Positions 42,190 to 55,102 are shown, numbered from the stretch's first letter. The stretch: 64,000 nt of DNA from Anaeramoeba flamelloides (GCA_027625915.1 JANTQA010000048.1:2666001-2730000); one strand, 5' to 3'. Notes: generated by a model not told the origin, from the letters alone. Translations and numbers: made by a program.

Positions 42190-43320
42190 GTCTCAAAATA
42201 CTGGTAAATTGCAATTTATGTTTGGAAATTTTTTACTTGATTTTCCTTTTGAAATTTTTATACTCAAGCTTTGAATAAAGCATTTTATGAATTCAAGTGC
42301 TAAGAAACTCTGTAAAATTAGAAGTTCTTCAAAATATTCTTCATCAGAGACTGTTTGATAAGAAACAGTTTGTAGATTTAAGAAAATGGAAATTGATCTA
42401 AAAATTTTTTGAAATTTATTGGAATTTATCAGTATCAAAATTTTGAACAAGTCTTGACTTATATTATTCTAAAGTAACCCAAAATATTTTTGAAATGGAT
42501 GAAATAGCCAATTTGTTGTTTTACTTTCAAAAACTAGGTTCACAACTTTAAAAAAGAATTTTAAAATTTGTTTTTTTTTTTTATAGAAAAGGCGAATTTT
42601 TTATTATTCAGTTTTCAAATAGATTTCTTTTAAATTTTTTTGGAAAATAGACAAATATCTGAAATACAACAGTTCCTATTACCAATCTTTGGTGATGACT
42701 TTTCAAGATTTTACCTTTTTAAAGATATTTCGAATAATATTATTCGACGTACAATATTAAAAGTAACTCACTAAAATAAATGGAAAATCTACTGATTCAA
42801 CACTCCAACCAAATATCGTTTGTCGTCCAAAAAAATAGCCTTGCTTTCCACAAGACAATAAAAAACTTTTTCTGTTTAAAAGAAAAATAATCCAAATACC
42901 AAAAGAAGATTTGTCAATTTTTCAAGTTTTTAACTTTCTTTTGAATAGACTACCGACAAATCCAAAGAAATACAGAGATAATTTTTGGTGTAATTTCCAT
43001 TTTTGTAAATCTTATAACTCCATTTTAAATACAAGTCTTGAGACAGATTATTTTGAAGATCGACTAATGTGAAAAACAATCTCAAAATTGAAACTAATAA
43101 AATTCTTATTCAAAGCTTGTATAAAAAGATCTGTAAAAAGTGGAAAAGGAAGTAAAATTTTCAGGAACTTATTTGAGTTTACCTGTAATCAACCAAAAAA
43201 AAAACTTCTAGTAAATTCAAAATCATTCTATTCAATTTTTCAGGGATTGGTAAACATAAAAAAATCTTGTTCAAATAAAATACTAAATTGCAAAAAAATT
43301 TACAACAACACATAATTTCG
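42190..43320. repeat. Diverged inverted repeat pair R7
   Basis: The minus strand of 42193-42450 and the plus strand of 43025-43320 encode similar peptides (FIKCFIQSLSIKISKGKSSK versus KFLFKACIKRSVKSGKGSK) and share blocks such as TTATTCAAAGCTTG. The two arms are about 540 bp apart. This may be an old foldback element carrying a coding fragment, or two inverted insertions of one element. Confidence 0.45.
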
Positions 43321-43675
43321 AAACATTTTAAAAAGTAGATTACTAAAATACCAATTCTCCTTTATAAGTGATTTGTCCGAAAAGAATAATTGTTTTTAAA
43401 AATCTTGATCCATTTTTAAGATTTTGGAAAAGTTTAAAATTCAAATGATTTCAGAATTCTTTAAAAAAAAAATTAATTTATTGAAAATAAGACTTCTTAT
43501 TTTATAAGAAGGTAAGATTATTAGATCGGCATTGGAAAATTAAAACATAAATCATTAATTTACTCAGGTAAAAAAAAATCTATTTAATTTAAGAAAAAAA
43601 AAAAAAAAATACTGGTCTTTGAATTCAAAAGGTTTTTTTTTTCACTCCCTTTTCAATTTCTCTTTGACAATAGAA

Positions 43676-43898
43676 TACTATTAATTTTAAAATAAAAAAA
43701 TTAATATTTTCGGTCAGCTTTCCAAAAATCACACCCCAAGAACCATAACAAATCATCAAAATTCCCATTTCTAAAAAGGTAAATTCATAATTTATACTTA
43801 TTTTGTGAATTAAAAAATTGGAAAGTTATATGTTTTCAAAATCTCTTTTACAAAAGCTGAATGAAAATTTTGTTTAATTAATTTTACAACAAATAGTA
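43676..43898. mobile_element. ~225-bp MITE (F2), copy 2
   Basis: Left end TACTATTAATTTTAAAATAA..GTCAGCTTTCC; right end AAAGCTGAATGAAAATTTTG..AAATAGTA. TA-flanked and non-coding. The right half overlaps the chance ORF 43810-44028. Confidence 0.75.
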
Positions 43899-44469
43899 CA
43901 GATCGAGGTCTCAAATTGTAACCAATGTCTTTGAGAACTGTATTTTTTAAAAAAAAGAAAGGATAAGGTAGGGAAAAATCATTCACATTTAGAATTCGTA
44001 TAATTATAATTATTTTTAACTGAAACAATAATATTTTATTTATTCAAAGAATAGTTTGAATCAATTTTCTCTTTTTGTTGAACAAAAAAAATTATAAAAA
44101 AAATAACCAAACAATGAAATAAAAAATTCCCCCAAAATACTTTTAGAAAACACTCGAAAAATCAAACATATATTCTAAAGAAATACTTTTTAATGAGATT
44201 ATTTTGAATCAATAATTAAATTCCCTATCTAAAGAATTTCATTAGGTTAGTAATAGCCCACTGAATAAAAAATACCAATTGATTTAATTTTTATTAATCA
44301 GTTTTTCTCAGATTTTCAATCAAATAAAATGAATGTAAATTTAATATTTTAATAATAAAAAAGTCCCCAATATTAACAAATATCTATTTTTAGTTAGAAT
44401 AGTTTGTTGTTTATACCTCTAATGTTTGAAAAAGAATGTTGCCTAATCTTTTAAATTTCAAGAAATTTT

Positions 44470-44720
44470 AATACTAATATTCGAATAATTAAGGTAAACA
44501 TTTTTCACTTTATCTTCCGCTCTTATTTACGAATAAATCTCAAAGAAATATACTATATAGACTTAATTTTGATATCTTATCTTATTGTTTTATGCAATAT
44601 TTAGATATATTTATATATTAGAAACTAATATCCAATTTCAGTTTCTTGAGAATTGTATAATAAGAATGAGATGAAACTATTACAGATTTAAATTTCAAAC
44701 ACTTGTAAATATTTGTGAAT
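44470..44720 (+). repeat. Short dispersed repeat R8, copy 2
   Basis: Diverged match to 37980-38240; boundaries uncertain. Confidence 0.35.
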
Positions 44721-47449
44721 AAATAAAGATCAATTTTTTTAGATTCTTCAAGGATTCATGATTTTATTTCTTTTTCTTAAAATTTTAAATCCCCAATATC
44801 AGTATAAAAGGGAAAAATGGCCAGTTTTTTTTTTTTTTTTTGTATTTTTTTTTTATTTACTTTTTTTGAATATCCTAAAGTTATAATTCTGAACCAAGTA
44901 TTTGACTAGGTTTTAATAGTAATTGATGTTAAATTTCAGACAACATTTTGTTCAAGGGGGTTTGAAAAAGGAGATTGAAGAAAAAATGACAAAAAAAAAA
45001 AAGGGGGACATTTTTTGATATTCTACTTGTACTAGGGCGTTAAAAAAAAATATTTCTTGAAATTTCCTAAAAAATTAAAAAATTATTGAAAATAAAATAA
45101 ATGTCCAATTTTTTCTAATCGTAAAGGATCCAATATTAGATTTATTTTTTTTAAAATTTTATTGTAATTTAAAATAAGATTAAATTTGAAATGTCATTTG
45201 TTCATCCCAAATTCTCAAAAATTACAAAAAGTGCGATTTCTTTATAAAAATAAAAAGGATTTGAAAATTTTTCTTTTTGGGTTTTTAGATCCAACAGTAA
45301 AAACCAAACAAAAAGGATCAGTCTTTATACTGGAATTTTAATTGGGAAAATGAATTCTGTTCAAAATTTTAACTTATTTCTTGAAAATTGAAAAAGTAGT
45401 TGATTTATCATGCTTAATTGATTTCTTATACTAATAAGTTCTCTATTACATTTGCGAAAAAAATCAGGATAAGCTACCCATTTCTTAATGACCTTATTCT
45501 AAACCTGGGAACTTTTGAGTTATTGTGCTATTTTAGATACACTTTTCAAAAAGAATTTTCACTCTGAAAGAAATTTGAGAAAACAAAATCCTATTTTTAA
45601 AAAGTTAATTTAAAAACACAACATCATAAAATAATAATATTAAAATTTTTCAAATAGATTTTTTAGAATAATTTCATAAAAATATCATTTTGAGGGATTT
45701 TCAAGCACAACTTCAAATTTTAAAACATTTCAAACTTGTAAAAGTAACAATAAGAAACATTTAGAACAACTTGGGGAATTGTTTGGTGTTTCTAGATTTG
45801 AAATGGAAATTCTGAAATTGTAAACTAATTTTTCTAAGTATCACTGAAAAGGGCAAAATTATTGGGATCGTGAAAATTTTTGATTTTTTGTAAATGAAAT
45901 TACCACTGGGTAAAATTAAACTGGGATTATAGAACTCTTTAACAGCCTTTTTTCATCAGTAAATTCACTATTTTCACAAGGAAATGCAGTCCTTAAGTGT
46001 CTAATATTTCAAAACCTTTTAATCTGGTTAAGAAATAATTTCGAATTGACTAAATTTGTGGTTTCTAATTCAAAGAGAGAATAAACACTAAAATGTACTT
46101 AAATACAGATATCAATAGTATTTCCAAGTTAATAAAAAATTCTATATTTCCAGCATTTTTAGATTTCTCTTTAAAGAAATAACCCTCACCAAATAAAAAA
46201 TATCCACATTTTACCATTTTCAATACATCAGAAAACAGAATTTTTTTCCATTGGCTCATTTTTGTGTTTTTTTTTCAACAATCAAAAGCACACATTTAAT
46301 AATAATTAATAATTTTTTCCATATTGAAAAAAAATAATTCTACAATCAAATGTAAAGTTGGATTACCCGAACAACTTTGGGGATATATATCGACTTGCCT
46401 TTTATACCTTTCTCTATGTTAAAAACCTGGAATTTTATTTTATTTCTATAAAAGAAATTAAACCATTTCTAATAAAACACCTTTAATCAATAAAAAGCAA
46501 CCAAAGCCATTGGAAATTACTCAACCGGAGTTTTTGAATATATTTAAAAATTAATAAAAAAGTGAAATTGTCGACTTATGTCATTAGACCCTTTCCCGAT
46601 ATGCAAACCCTCTAAAATTTACAGCAATAATGTTGTTGTAAAAAGACTACGTTCAGAAAAATATAATATGTTATCGGACAAAAATTTTGCTTCTTTTTTA
46701 TTAAAGACACGAGTAGTAAGCAACCAAAGAAAAAAAAGATAACCAATATATAAATATGATAATGATATCTTAGGGTTATATACCTTTAAAATAAAATTCT
46801 AAAAATGAAAGATCATATTTGAAAATTTTTATTATTCAAAAAAAAAACAAATTTCCCAAAGAACTGAGAAAATTACATAAAAATTAAATTAAATTATATT
46901 TCTATTGTTTTTTTTTAAATATCAAGGTTTTTAGACACAAAATCAATTCAAATTTAGGTATATACTTGGTATGGATTAAATTATGCATTAGAACAAAAAA
47001 AAACAAAACAAAAAAAAGTAATATTGTATATTTTGAAATTCGGATTATCAGAGTTAGTTAATTTGTTTTTTTTATTACAGTATTTGTTAAACGAAAAGAA
47101 AAAAAGAAAAAAAAAATCGAGAAAAATGATGAATAATTTTTATATCTTACCTTTTATTTTTAAATTATTACAGCCCTGTCAACTTAATATAAACTATTAT
47201 TACTACCGAACAATGTAAAAATAGGAACAAAGTAATATACAACTTTTCATAATCAAACCATGAAAAAAACTCAAACCCACAAATTCAAATAATATATTAA
47301 ATTTACAGGGATAAAACAAAACTAATCACCAAAATTTCACAATGGAAATAAACAATTTATAATTTTCCTTGACTTTTATAACATTTTTTTGACAAACCGA
47401 AAGAAAACTTTGTAAAATTTATTTTTATACACATTAACTCTTTTATTCA

Positions 47450-47583
47450 GTCAAAAACACCAAGATTATTGGAGAAACCCAACAGATTCTATGAGTAGAA
47501 TTCATTATTCTTTTCAAAAAAATGTTAATTTTTAAATCTAAAATTATTTTTACAAATTTAGTCATTTTTTCTTTTTTGTAAAT

Positions 47584-47629
<46 letters not shown>

Positions 47630-47640
47630 TTTTTTTTTAT
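47450..47640 (+). repeat. Short dispersed repeat R6, copy 2, with long poly-T
   Basis: Matches 9110-9300 up to the poly-T tract, which here is about 41 T (47586-47626). A shared block followed by a poly-T of variable length could be the tail of a retroposon read on the opposite strand, but no target duplication was seen. Confidence 0.45.
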
Positions 47641-48344
47641 TTAAAAAAGTTAATTTGAAAAAAAAAAAAATGTTTGAAATCCCAAATTAATATTCAGAAA
47701 ACCAATGATCTGTATTCTCTTTTTAAATGAATATCTTTATGTTAAAAAAAATTATTAAAAAAAATTGAAAAATTTTGTACTAGTTATTTTAACGAAAGTG
47801 CCCAAAAATTTTTTTAACAGTTTATTTTTTTTTAAATATATGGTTTGTTCAGGTATTTTATTTATGTATTTTAACATTAATCTTGAGTTTATTAGTTATC
47901 TTATTTCTAAACAATTTAAATTGGTTTGATTCTTAAAAATAAAGTGAATTTTTCATTTTTGTATCTGGTAACTTTTGAGTGAAATGGAGTTTAATAATCA
48001 AATAAACACCATTTCTCAAATTGTGATTCACTCATAATAATAAATTGAAAAAAATATATAAACCCAATTTCAAAATAATTTGACCATTTCAAAACATTTT
48101 TGAAAATAAAAATTATTAGAAATTGAAGTTATCTATTATAATATAACATTTTCTATTTTAACATTCAGTTCTATACTTGAGAAATATTTGTTTTTCTTCT
48201 AAAACAAAAACAAAAATAAGATACAATATATATATAGTCTTGAATCCAAAATTATCCAATAAACAACAAATAATAATATTATTTAGATAATTATTCACAC
48301 CGTAGAAAAAAGATAGCGAGATATTATGATAAATCTTTTTTTGT

Positions 48345-48860
48345 ACAAAAATAAACCTCATTTAAAAAAATTGGAAACACCCAATTTATTGTATTTTCCC
48401 AACCCTAATATAAAACTACATTTAAGTTACGCAGTATTATTTTTTTTTATAAGAAAACATTTTCATCCAAATAAAAGAAAAAAAAAAACTAACAAAAAAA
48501 TACAAATAAGTGTGTCGAAAACAATAAATCGAGCCGAACAATAAATGTATTGGTAAATTTTGTTGAAATTTCACCCAAAATTTTTAATTGATCAAAAGAT
48601 AAGATACCATCCACAAATTGAATGTGATTTTTCAATTTACCAAATATAACTATAACCTTCAATTAACCTTGGAAAAAAAAATTTCCAGATCTAACAAAAA
48701 AGATTATGTAACTGGAAAAAAAGAAATGAAAACAAAAACAAAAAAGAAAAAAAAAAATGAAATAGCTTGTAAAATCAAAATTATTTCCAAATTGAATGTA
48801 AAGGGTGGTATTGTTATTCTTCAACTATTTTTACCCTTTCAATTGTTTTTGAATTTAATT
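48345..48860 (-). repeat. Dispersed repeat R1, copy 4 (inverted)
   Basis: Same orientation as 13800-14350, with TAATATAAAACTACATTTAAG, GTGTGTCGAAAA, TTGATCAAAAGATAAGATAC and AGATCTAACAAAAAAGATTA in the same order. Confidence 0.6.
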
Positions 48861-49724
48861 TAATTTGTTTTTTATCTTCTAATAATAATTTTTTAGATTT
48901 TACATGTGATACCAGATCATATGAAAGTGATTAAAACTGCATTAAATATTTTGAATTTAAGCACCTACAGTTAAAAAAAAAATTCAACAAAGATAAAGAT
49001 TTTAACCAAAAACAGGATAAAAAAAAAATAGAATGGCTTGGATGAACCGATATTAATTGCTATTGATATGTTAATATCTCCAACCTCTGAAGACTTTTTA
49101 CAGGGTGGTAATTGTACCATAAACACCTACACATGTCTTAATTCGAGCCAAGGACTTTTATTACTTGTAATAATTTTTGGGTAATTAAAAATAATAAACA
49201 TTCGCTATGCAAATATCCACCATTTTAAATAATAATTAAAAATAATTTATCATAAAAAAAGTAAATGGTCAACACAAATAATACTAATAATTTTGAAGAT
49301 TGATTCAAAATCGAATTTGTTTACATATACCGAAAATCCAATAATATCACACTTTATATAAATACCTAGGATTTTTATGTAAATTTGATTTGAGGTGGGT
49401 AAAAATTTAGAGACAATAGCCATTATTAAAATGATAAAACATGTTGGTGTAACCCCCCCCCCCGAACAGATTGAAAACACAGATAAATTCTCTTTTAATC
49501 TAATCACAGACTTATTTTCTTTCTTTTGTTTATTTTTTTTGAAATTAAAAGTTTTTTTTTCTTTTTAATCAAATAATTCTTTTTCTAATTCAGAAGAAAT
49601 TTATTAAATCAGTCAAAAATTTCAAAAATATTAAATCACAATTATTGATTAATAAATAATATTTTAATTAATATAATGATTTATTACTTATTCTATTATT
49701 TCTGCAATACACTTTTAATAATAA

Positions 49725-49922
49725 TAGCCAATTCCACTTTTAGGATATAAATTTTAAAATAAACAAGGAACAAAAAAAAATCTCAAATTAAGATAAATAA
49801 TTCAAATTTAAGTAAAATACTTTTTGTCAAAGAAAAAAACAAAAAACCTGGATTAATTTGATATTTTTACTTTTACCTCAAATTTTATTAAAAATTTGTG
49901 TCTGAAAAGTGGAACTGGCGTA
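49725..49922. mobile_element. 201-bp foldback MITE (F1), copy 4 (most diverged)
   Basis: Starts TAGCCAATTCCACTTTTAGG and ends AAAGTGGAACTGGCGTA; the inner AATCTCAAATTAAG and AATTTGATATTT blocks are still aligned. Many substitutions relative to the other copies make it the oldest insertion of the family here. Confidence 0.8.
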
Positions 49923-50926
49923 AAAATTTTTTAATAAATTCAGTATTGAAATAAAAACAATACATGGGTCTTGTAACTGTTTAAAAGAATCAGCAATACG
50001 AGCAATATACCTTTTAAAATTATTCAAATAATAAATTCTTTCAACGAAGAATACTATTATAAAAATTTAAATTCATAATTTTTAATTCAGATACATTTTT
50101 TTTTATTTTTAAGTTTAAATTGATTAATTCTTGTTTAATGAAAATTTAAAATTAACCAATAACGGTAAACAAATTTTCAAGAAAGTGATACTTTAATTTA
50201 TAAAAAACCAAAAAAATTAACTAGAATTTAGTTTAAAAATCTTTAAACCTTTAACCCAAAAGTGTGGTTTATTAATGTATTAATCATTTAAAAATTAAGA
50301 AAGAAAAAAAAGGAACAAATGTTACTAAAGCAAAAAAATAAATAAATAAAAGAAAAAAAAAAGTTAACAAAATAAAAAAAATCATAATTACTTTTTAAAA
50401 CAAAACAATCTGTTACTGTTGATTTTTTAAGTATCAATTTATTATTTTTTTTATATAAACTAAAGATTTTAAGAAAAAAAAAAGATTTATTTAATTACCA
50501 CTCAACTTTATAAAAAGTTAATTTTTGAAATAAAATATTTTATATTAAATGTTACTGATTATTACAAATATGATGGAAATCATTTTTTTTTTTTTTTTGT
50601 TTTTTTATAAATTTAGAATTAAAATTTATAAACCAAAAATATTGATAAATATAACAATAAAAGTCTCTAAAAGATTAGTATTAATATTTAATGTTTTTTC
50701 ATCAAATAAAGATATATCAATCAATTCCATTTTAATGTCACCTTCTATGGTTCCTTTTCAGAATTCTGATTGAAAGAATATATTTCAATTTATTACATTA
50801 TATTATTAAATAAATCAAAAATAATTTCAAATCAAATTTATTTTTTCAGAACAACAATAATCAGAGTACACCCAAAAAAAAAATTGATTATATTTCTTAA
50901 AAATCAGATTTCATTAATATTGAAGG

Positions 50927-51150
50927 TACTATTTGTTTTAAAATAAATGAAACAAAATTTTCATTCAGCTTTCCAAAAAAGATTTTAATAATCATGTTAC
51001 ATTTCGAACTTTGATTTCAAAAAATCAGCTTAAATCATTAATTTCCATCTGAGAATTGGGACTTTTGATGTTTGATATTAATTATTGAGAGATGTGTTTT
51101 TAGGAAAGCTAAATGAAAATTTGGATCTTTTTATTTTGCAATTAACAGTA
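50927..51150. mobile_element. ~225-bp MITE (F2), copy 3
   Basis: Left end TACTATTTGTTTTAAAATAA..ACAAAATTTTCATTCAGC; right end GGAAAGCTAAATGAAAATTT..ATTAACAGTA. Its left end also resembles the ends of the F3 elements at 55103 and 62833. Confidence 0.78.
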
Positions 51151-51520
51151 AGGAAAAAAAAAAAAAAAAAGGGAAAATCAGATAGTTATATCAATTTTTA
51201 TTTTAATTGTAAAAACATTTTAAATTTTTGAACTGGTAAAAAATAGACAAATCAAATAATTTCCAAAAGAATAAACAAAACTATAAAGCTTTGTTTCAAA
51301 ATTAATGGAATGTAGATATTGTTTTAGAATTACAAATAGATATAAAATTTCAAATTAATCAAACAAGAATATTGAAAAATTTTCAATTTCAAATACAAAA
51401 AGTTGTAACGGAAATCTAAGATATTTTGGATGGTTATATCATTTACACTAATTAACCCAAACATAATAAAAGCAATGATCTGAAAAATTGGAGTTAATTT
51501 CCAGTTATTAATAAAAAAAA

Positions 51521-52321
51521 TTAATTTTTTTGCCTAATATTGGGATCGTAAATGAAATTATTTACTGCTTGTGTAATTTTTTTATTTAAACCAACACTAT
51601 TTAAATTTAATTGATAGTAGTCAAGCACGTCATCCATTTCTTCCAACACTAACTTGATATCATCGTCAGCCGTCCAAGGACCCATTTTGGATGTGTAAAG
51701 GTAGCGAGCCAGGGTTTTGATTGTTTCTGGCGACTTTCCAGAATAGTCCTTAATTTTGTTTACTTCTTCCTCAACATTTAGGATGAGATCGCGGTATGTC
51801 TTGGATCGTGCAATGAGGATCAATTTGTGAATTTTAATTTCTTCGACTTCGGGCTCTTCTTCATCAACATCTTCTTCAACAATGATTGTGAAATCCTTAC
51901 TCTTTTCGTTTTTGTACATCACAAGGAGGTCCTTGTTTAATGACTCTCTACTCTTGAGCTTCTTGATCAGCGAATTCTCAAATTTCATCGAATCGATTGC
52001 ATTCGACAAGTGATTATTTTGAGAAAAGGGAATTGTACCACAATAAACAACAGAAAAGAATGCCATTAATTCATTTTTGTCACATTCCTTCATCTTTTCA
52101 AGTAGCTCTTCATATGTTAGTTTAATCTTTGATAAGATTCTAAATTCGAGGAACATTTTGTGGAATTCTATCTTTCCACCATCAATTGGTTTGATAACAG
52201 AATCAGACAACCATCCTTTATTGAAAAGTTCCAACAAATCCTCTTCAAGGTGATCTTCAATAATTTTTAAATTTACTTTATCAAAGGCTCGGATTTGCTG
52301 TAATATACTTTTTCTAAACAT
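51521..52321 (-). CDS. Tandem BTB/POZ-domain protein, 266 residues
   Basis: An intronless ORF from ATG (52321-52319) to TAA, clearly less AT-rich than its flanks. The C-terminal half (about residues 140-230) is a BTB fold: KDFTIIVEED, an acidic insert, IKIHKLILIARSKTYRDLIL, IKDYSGKSPETIKTLARYLYT. The HK..L.ARS and YLYT motifs are typical of BTB proteins. The N-terminal half has a weaker BTB-like pattern (SDSVIKPIDGGKIEFHKMFL, then FFSVVYCGTIP), suggesting a degenerate first BTB unit. BTB domains dimerise and many recruit cullin-3 ligases; whether this one does is unknown. No kelch, RCC1, BACK or other partner domain is seen. It could be a short member of the BTB families expanded in some protists. 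Confidence 0.8.
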   Translation of the reverse strand: MFRKSILQQIRAFDKVNLKIIEDHLEEDLLELFNKGWLSDSVIKPIDGGKIEFHKMFLEFRILSKIKLTYEELLEKMKECDKNELMAFFSVVYCGTIPFSQNNHLSNAIDSMKFENSLIKKLKSRESLNKDLLVMYKNEKSKDFTIIVEEDVDEEEPEVEEIKIHKLILIARSKTYRDLILNVEEEVNKIKDYSGKSPETIKTLARYLYTSKMGPWTADDDIKLVLEEMDDVLDYYQLNLNSVGLNKKITQAVNNFIYDPNIRQKN

Positions 52322-52919
52322 TTTGAATTATTGTTTTAATAAAAAATAATGAAATTATACCCCCATTATGAATTCTTTTATACATATCTTATTATTTGAA
52401 CAGAGTTTCAGATTGAAAGTTTGGGTTTCATTGTTATTGTTTTCCACAGAGTTTGACTGGAGTTTTTATACTAAGATAAATTTCTCAAGTTTTGAGTTTT
52501 TTTAACTCTGTTTTAAAGATCCATCATTTAAAGACTTGAATTCCTTAGGAATGAAACATAGATATGAAACCTCTGAAAAAAGTAACTTCCTTGACTAACT
52601 TTAACAATCTTAAGACAATATTTTATTGATAAAATTTGAGAGGATAAGGAGGTGTAAATTACCCATAGTCAAAAGTCTTTTACCCATTTTGAAAATTTCA
52701 CTCGTGAAGTTTTTTTTCATGTTTGGGTATTTAATGATATGGAAGTCACAAGTGTTCGTACTTGTTTCAGATTTAGATTTACATTTGAGATTAGATATTT
52801 TATTAATGTCAAAAGATCAAAAATACTTACTACTTTGGTTTAAAAAATTTCAAAATAATTACCAAAATTTCTGAGATAAAAAATTTTTTTTATAAAATTC
52901 TCAAGAAAAATGAACTTTT

Positions 52920-53110
52920 TCTCATTATTTTGTCAAAAAGTACCATCTATTCTTTCAATATCTTTATAATTCCTTTTTAAAATTTATTTAAAGAACCCAA
53001 TTTCTTATTTATATATTGTTGTCATGCTATTGATTTGTTTCTTTTATTTCTACAGCTCACCAATATTTGTTGATCCAAGGTTTAAATTTTCGAAATGGGT
53101 TAGAGGAACC
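52920..53110 (+). repeat. Short dispersed repeat R5, copy 2
   Basis: Matches 7400-7620 in blocks ATTCTTTCAATATCTTTATA, TTTGTTTCTTTTATTTCTAC and GAAATGGGTTAGAGG. Confidence 0.5.
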
Positions 53111-54033
53111 AATGGCTTTAAACATCAACCTCTTCTTTATTTTTTCAATTTTAAAACTAATGTTGACAGATTTACTCTATTTTTGAGATTTTCTTTTTAA
53201 TAAAAACCTTACTCGCTTGATTTTTAATGTTTAAAGGTTAAATAACACTAAAGACTTATTTAGAATCAAGCCACCATGAGGTCGTACAAATAAAAAAATT
53301 GATGAATGTTCTCTTTATTACTTGAGATCCAGAAAAACTATTCAATTTCAAAATTTTAGAAATAGATAATTTGGCAAGATCAGATTCTTTATTGTTATTT
53401 CCTACTTTTTTTCACAATTCAATCATTTTTCGTCTAAGACAAGTGTTATCTGGTTTCCAATCAAAGGGTTTGGAAAATTTATTTTATATTAACAGAAATG
53501 GATGGGTTGTGGTTTATAGTATAAACATATAACGAAGGATCTGATCAAGAAAAATATCAAATTCCTCCAAAAATATTTTGGTATTTCATCATTCTTCTAG
53601 ATCTAATTCGAAAAAGAGTACACCCACAGATGTTTTGATCTTTACAACTCCCATTAATGGTTTTTATTTTAAATTTTACTTGATCTGTTGAAGAGAGAAT
53701 TTTGAAGTGAATAAAGTTGTTTTATCAAATTCAAAAAGAGTATAGATTCGATTAGAGACTAGACATTAAGAAGGTATTGAAAAAGTAATTAGAAATATTT
53801 TAAACTGAATTTAGTTTTATTAAATAATATTCAAAAACGAGTCAAAATAAAAAAAAAACAAAAACTTTACCTTTAAATGATAAGTCTAATAATTAACCAC
53901 CAAAGTTGACTTTTGAAACAAATAATCAACTAACAATCGAAGAGTTGATAAATATGTTCTCTAAAACCACACTAACTTTTCTAAAACCAGAATCCAGAAA
54001 AAATATAAAGAAAAATCGAGAAATATTGAATTT

Positions 54034-54996
54034 GGCGAAAAACGGCAACGGCGAAATTTGGCAAATTGAACTTTTATTTTTAAAGTTAAATTTCAATCAA
54101 TTTATTGTATTGTTTAGTTGATTATTTGAGATATATCTATCGTTTAAATGAAATTCCGATAAAAATCCGATAAGTAATTGTTGAGAAAATAAATAAAATA
54201 AAAACGCCAAAAGTCGGTTTTTACATGTTTGTTGCCAAAGATTTTCTAGTTGGCGAAAACTAATTTTTCACAATTCCGATTTTTTTTAACAAAATTTTGA
54301 TATTTATAAGACTTTCTTGATTTCAGTATATTTAAATTCTGAATATTTGGGAATTATTGTGATCAAAAATCAATTTTCAAGCATTATTTTGTCAAAATTT
54401 CACATAATAATGTAAAAATATTGATTATTTATTTGATAATTTTGATTTTTAACATATATTTAAGACGTGTAAATTTAGTCAATTTGAAATTTTTTTAATC
54501 AAAATAATAATTTATATTTGAGAAAACTCAAAATCTTCTAATATTTGTCAAAATATTTTGATAAATATAAATATATTAGTCATAAATATATGTTAAAAAC
54601 AAAATATCAAATAAATAATAATATTTTTACATTATTATGTGAAATTTTGACAAAATAATGCTTGAAAATGATTTTTGATCACAATAACAAATAAAATTTA
54701 AATATACTGAAATCAAGAAAGTTTATAAATATCAAAATTTTGTTAAAAAAATGGATTGTGAAAAAATTAGTTTTCGCCAACTAGAAAATCTTTGGCAACA
54801 AACATGTAAAAACCGACTTTTGGCGTTTTTATTTTATTTATTTTCTCAACAATTACTTATCGGATTTTTATCGGAATTTCATTTAAACGATAGATATATC
54901 TCAAATAATCAACTAAACAATACAATAAATTGATTGAAATTTAACTTTAAAAATAAAAGTTCATTTTGTCAAATTTCGCCGTTGCCAAATTTCGCC
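54034..54996. mobile_element. 963-bp near-perfect foldback element (F6)
   Basis: Two arms of about 430 bp are close to perfect reverse complements around a spacer of under 100 bp (about 54475-54565). The ends are GC-richer and built of GGCGAAA, GGCAACGGCGAAATTTGGCA and complements. Both sides are flanked by AATTT (54029-54033 and 54997-55001), a possible 5-bp target duplication, although the AT-rich context makes this easy to get by chance. The low arm divergence implies a recent insertion or gene conversion between arms. The ORF at 54751-54933 is only arm sequence. Confidence 0.85.
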
Positions 54997-55102
54997 AATT
55001 TATAACATATCCGAAAAATCAATCTTACTTTCATTTTTACATATATGCCAATATTCAATAAATGAAGATTTTCTTCCCATAAACATACTGTTGTTTGAAT
55101 GA

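Larger units (their letters stand above)
39430..51520. other. 12 kb spacer, MITE-rich, no host gene seen
   Basis: It contains a mariner-like element (40594-41632), an inverted repeat pair (42190-43320), F2 MITEs (43676, 50927), an R8 block (44470), poly-T tracts (41941-41965 and 47586-47626), R6 and R1 copies (47450, 48345), an F1 MITE (49725) and a run of 11 C (49453-49463). ORFs of 60-85 codons across it are I/K/F/N-rich and show no family pattern. Confidence 0.55.

Noticed and set aside
53280-53660. GC-richer patch with RCC1-like fragments (for example a SGFQSKGLENLFYINRNGW reading)
   Set aside because: Open stretches are very short and switch frames; the resemblance to RCC1-type repeats is too weak to call a gene or relic.
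54751-54933. 60-codon ORF with a plausible start
   Set aside because: It is one arm of the foldback element and has an equally good counterpart in the other arm.
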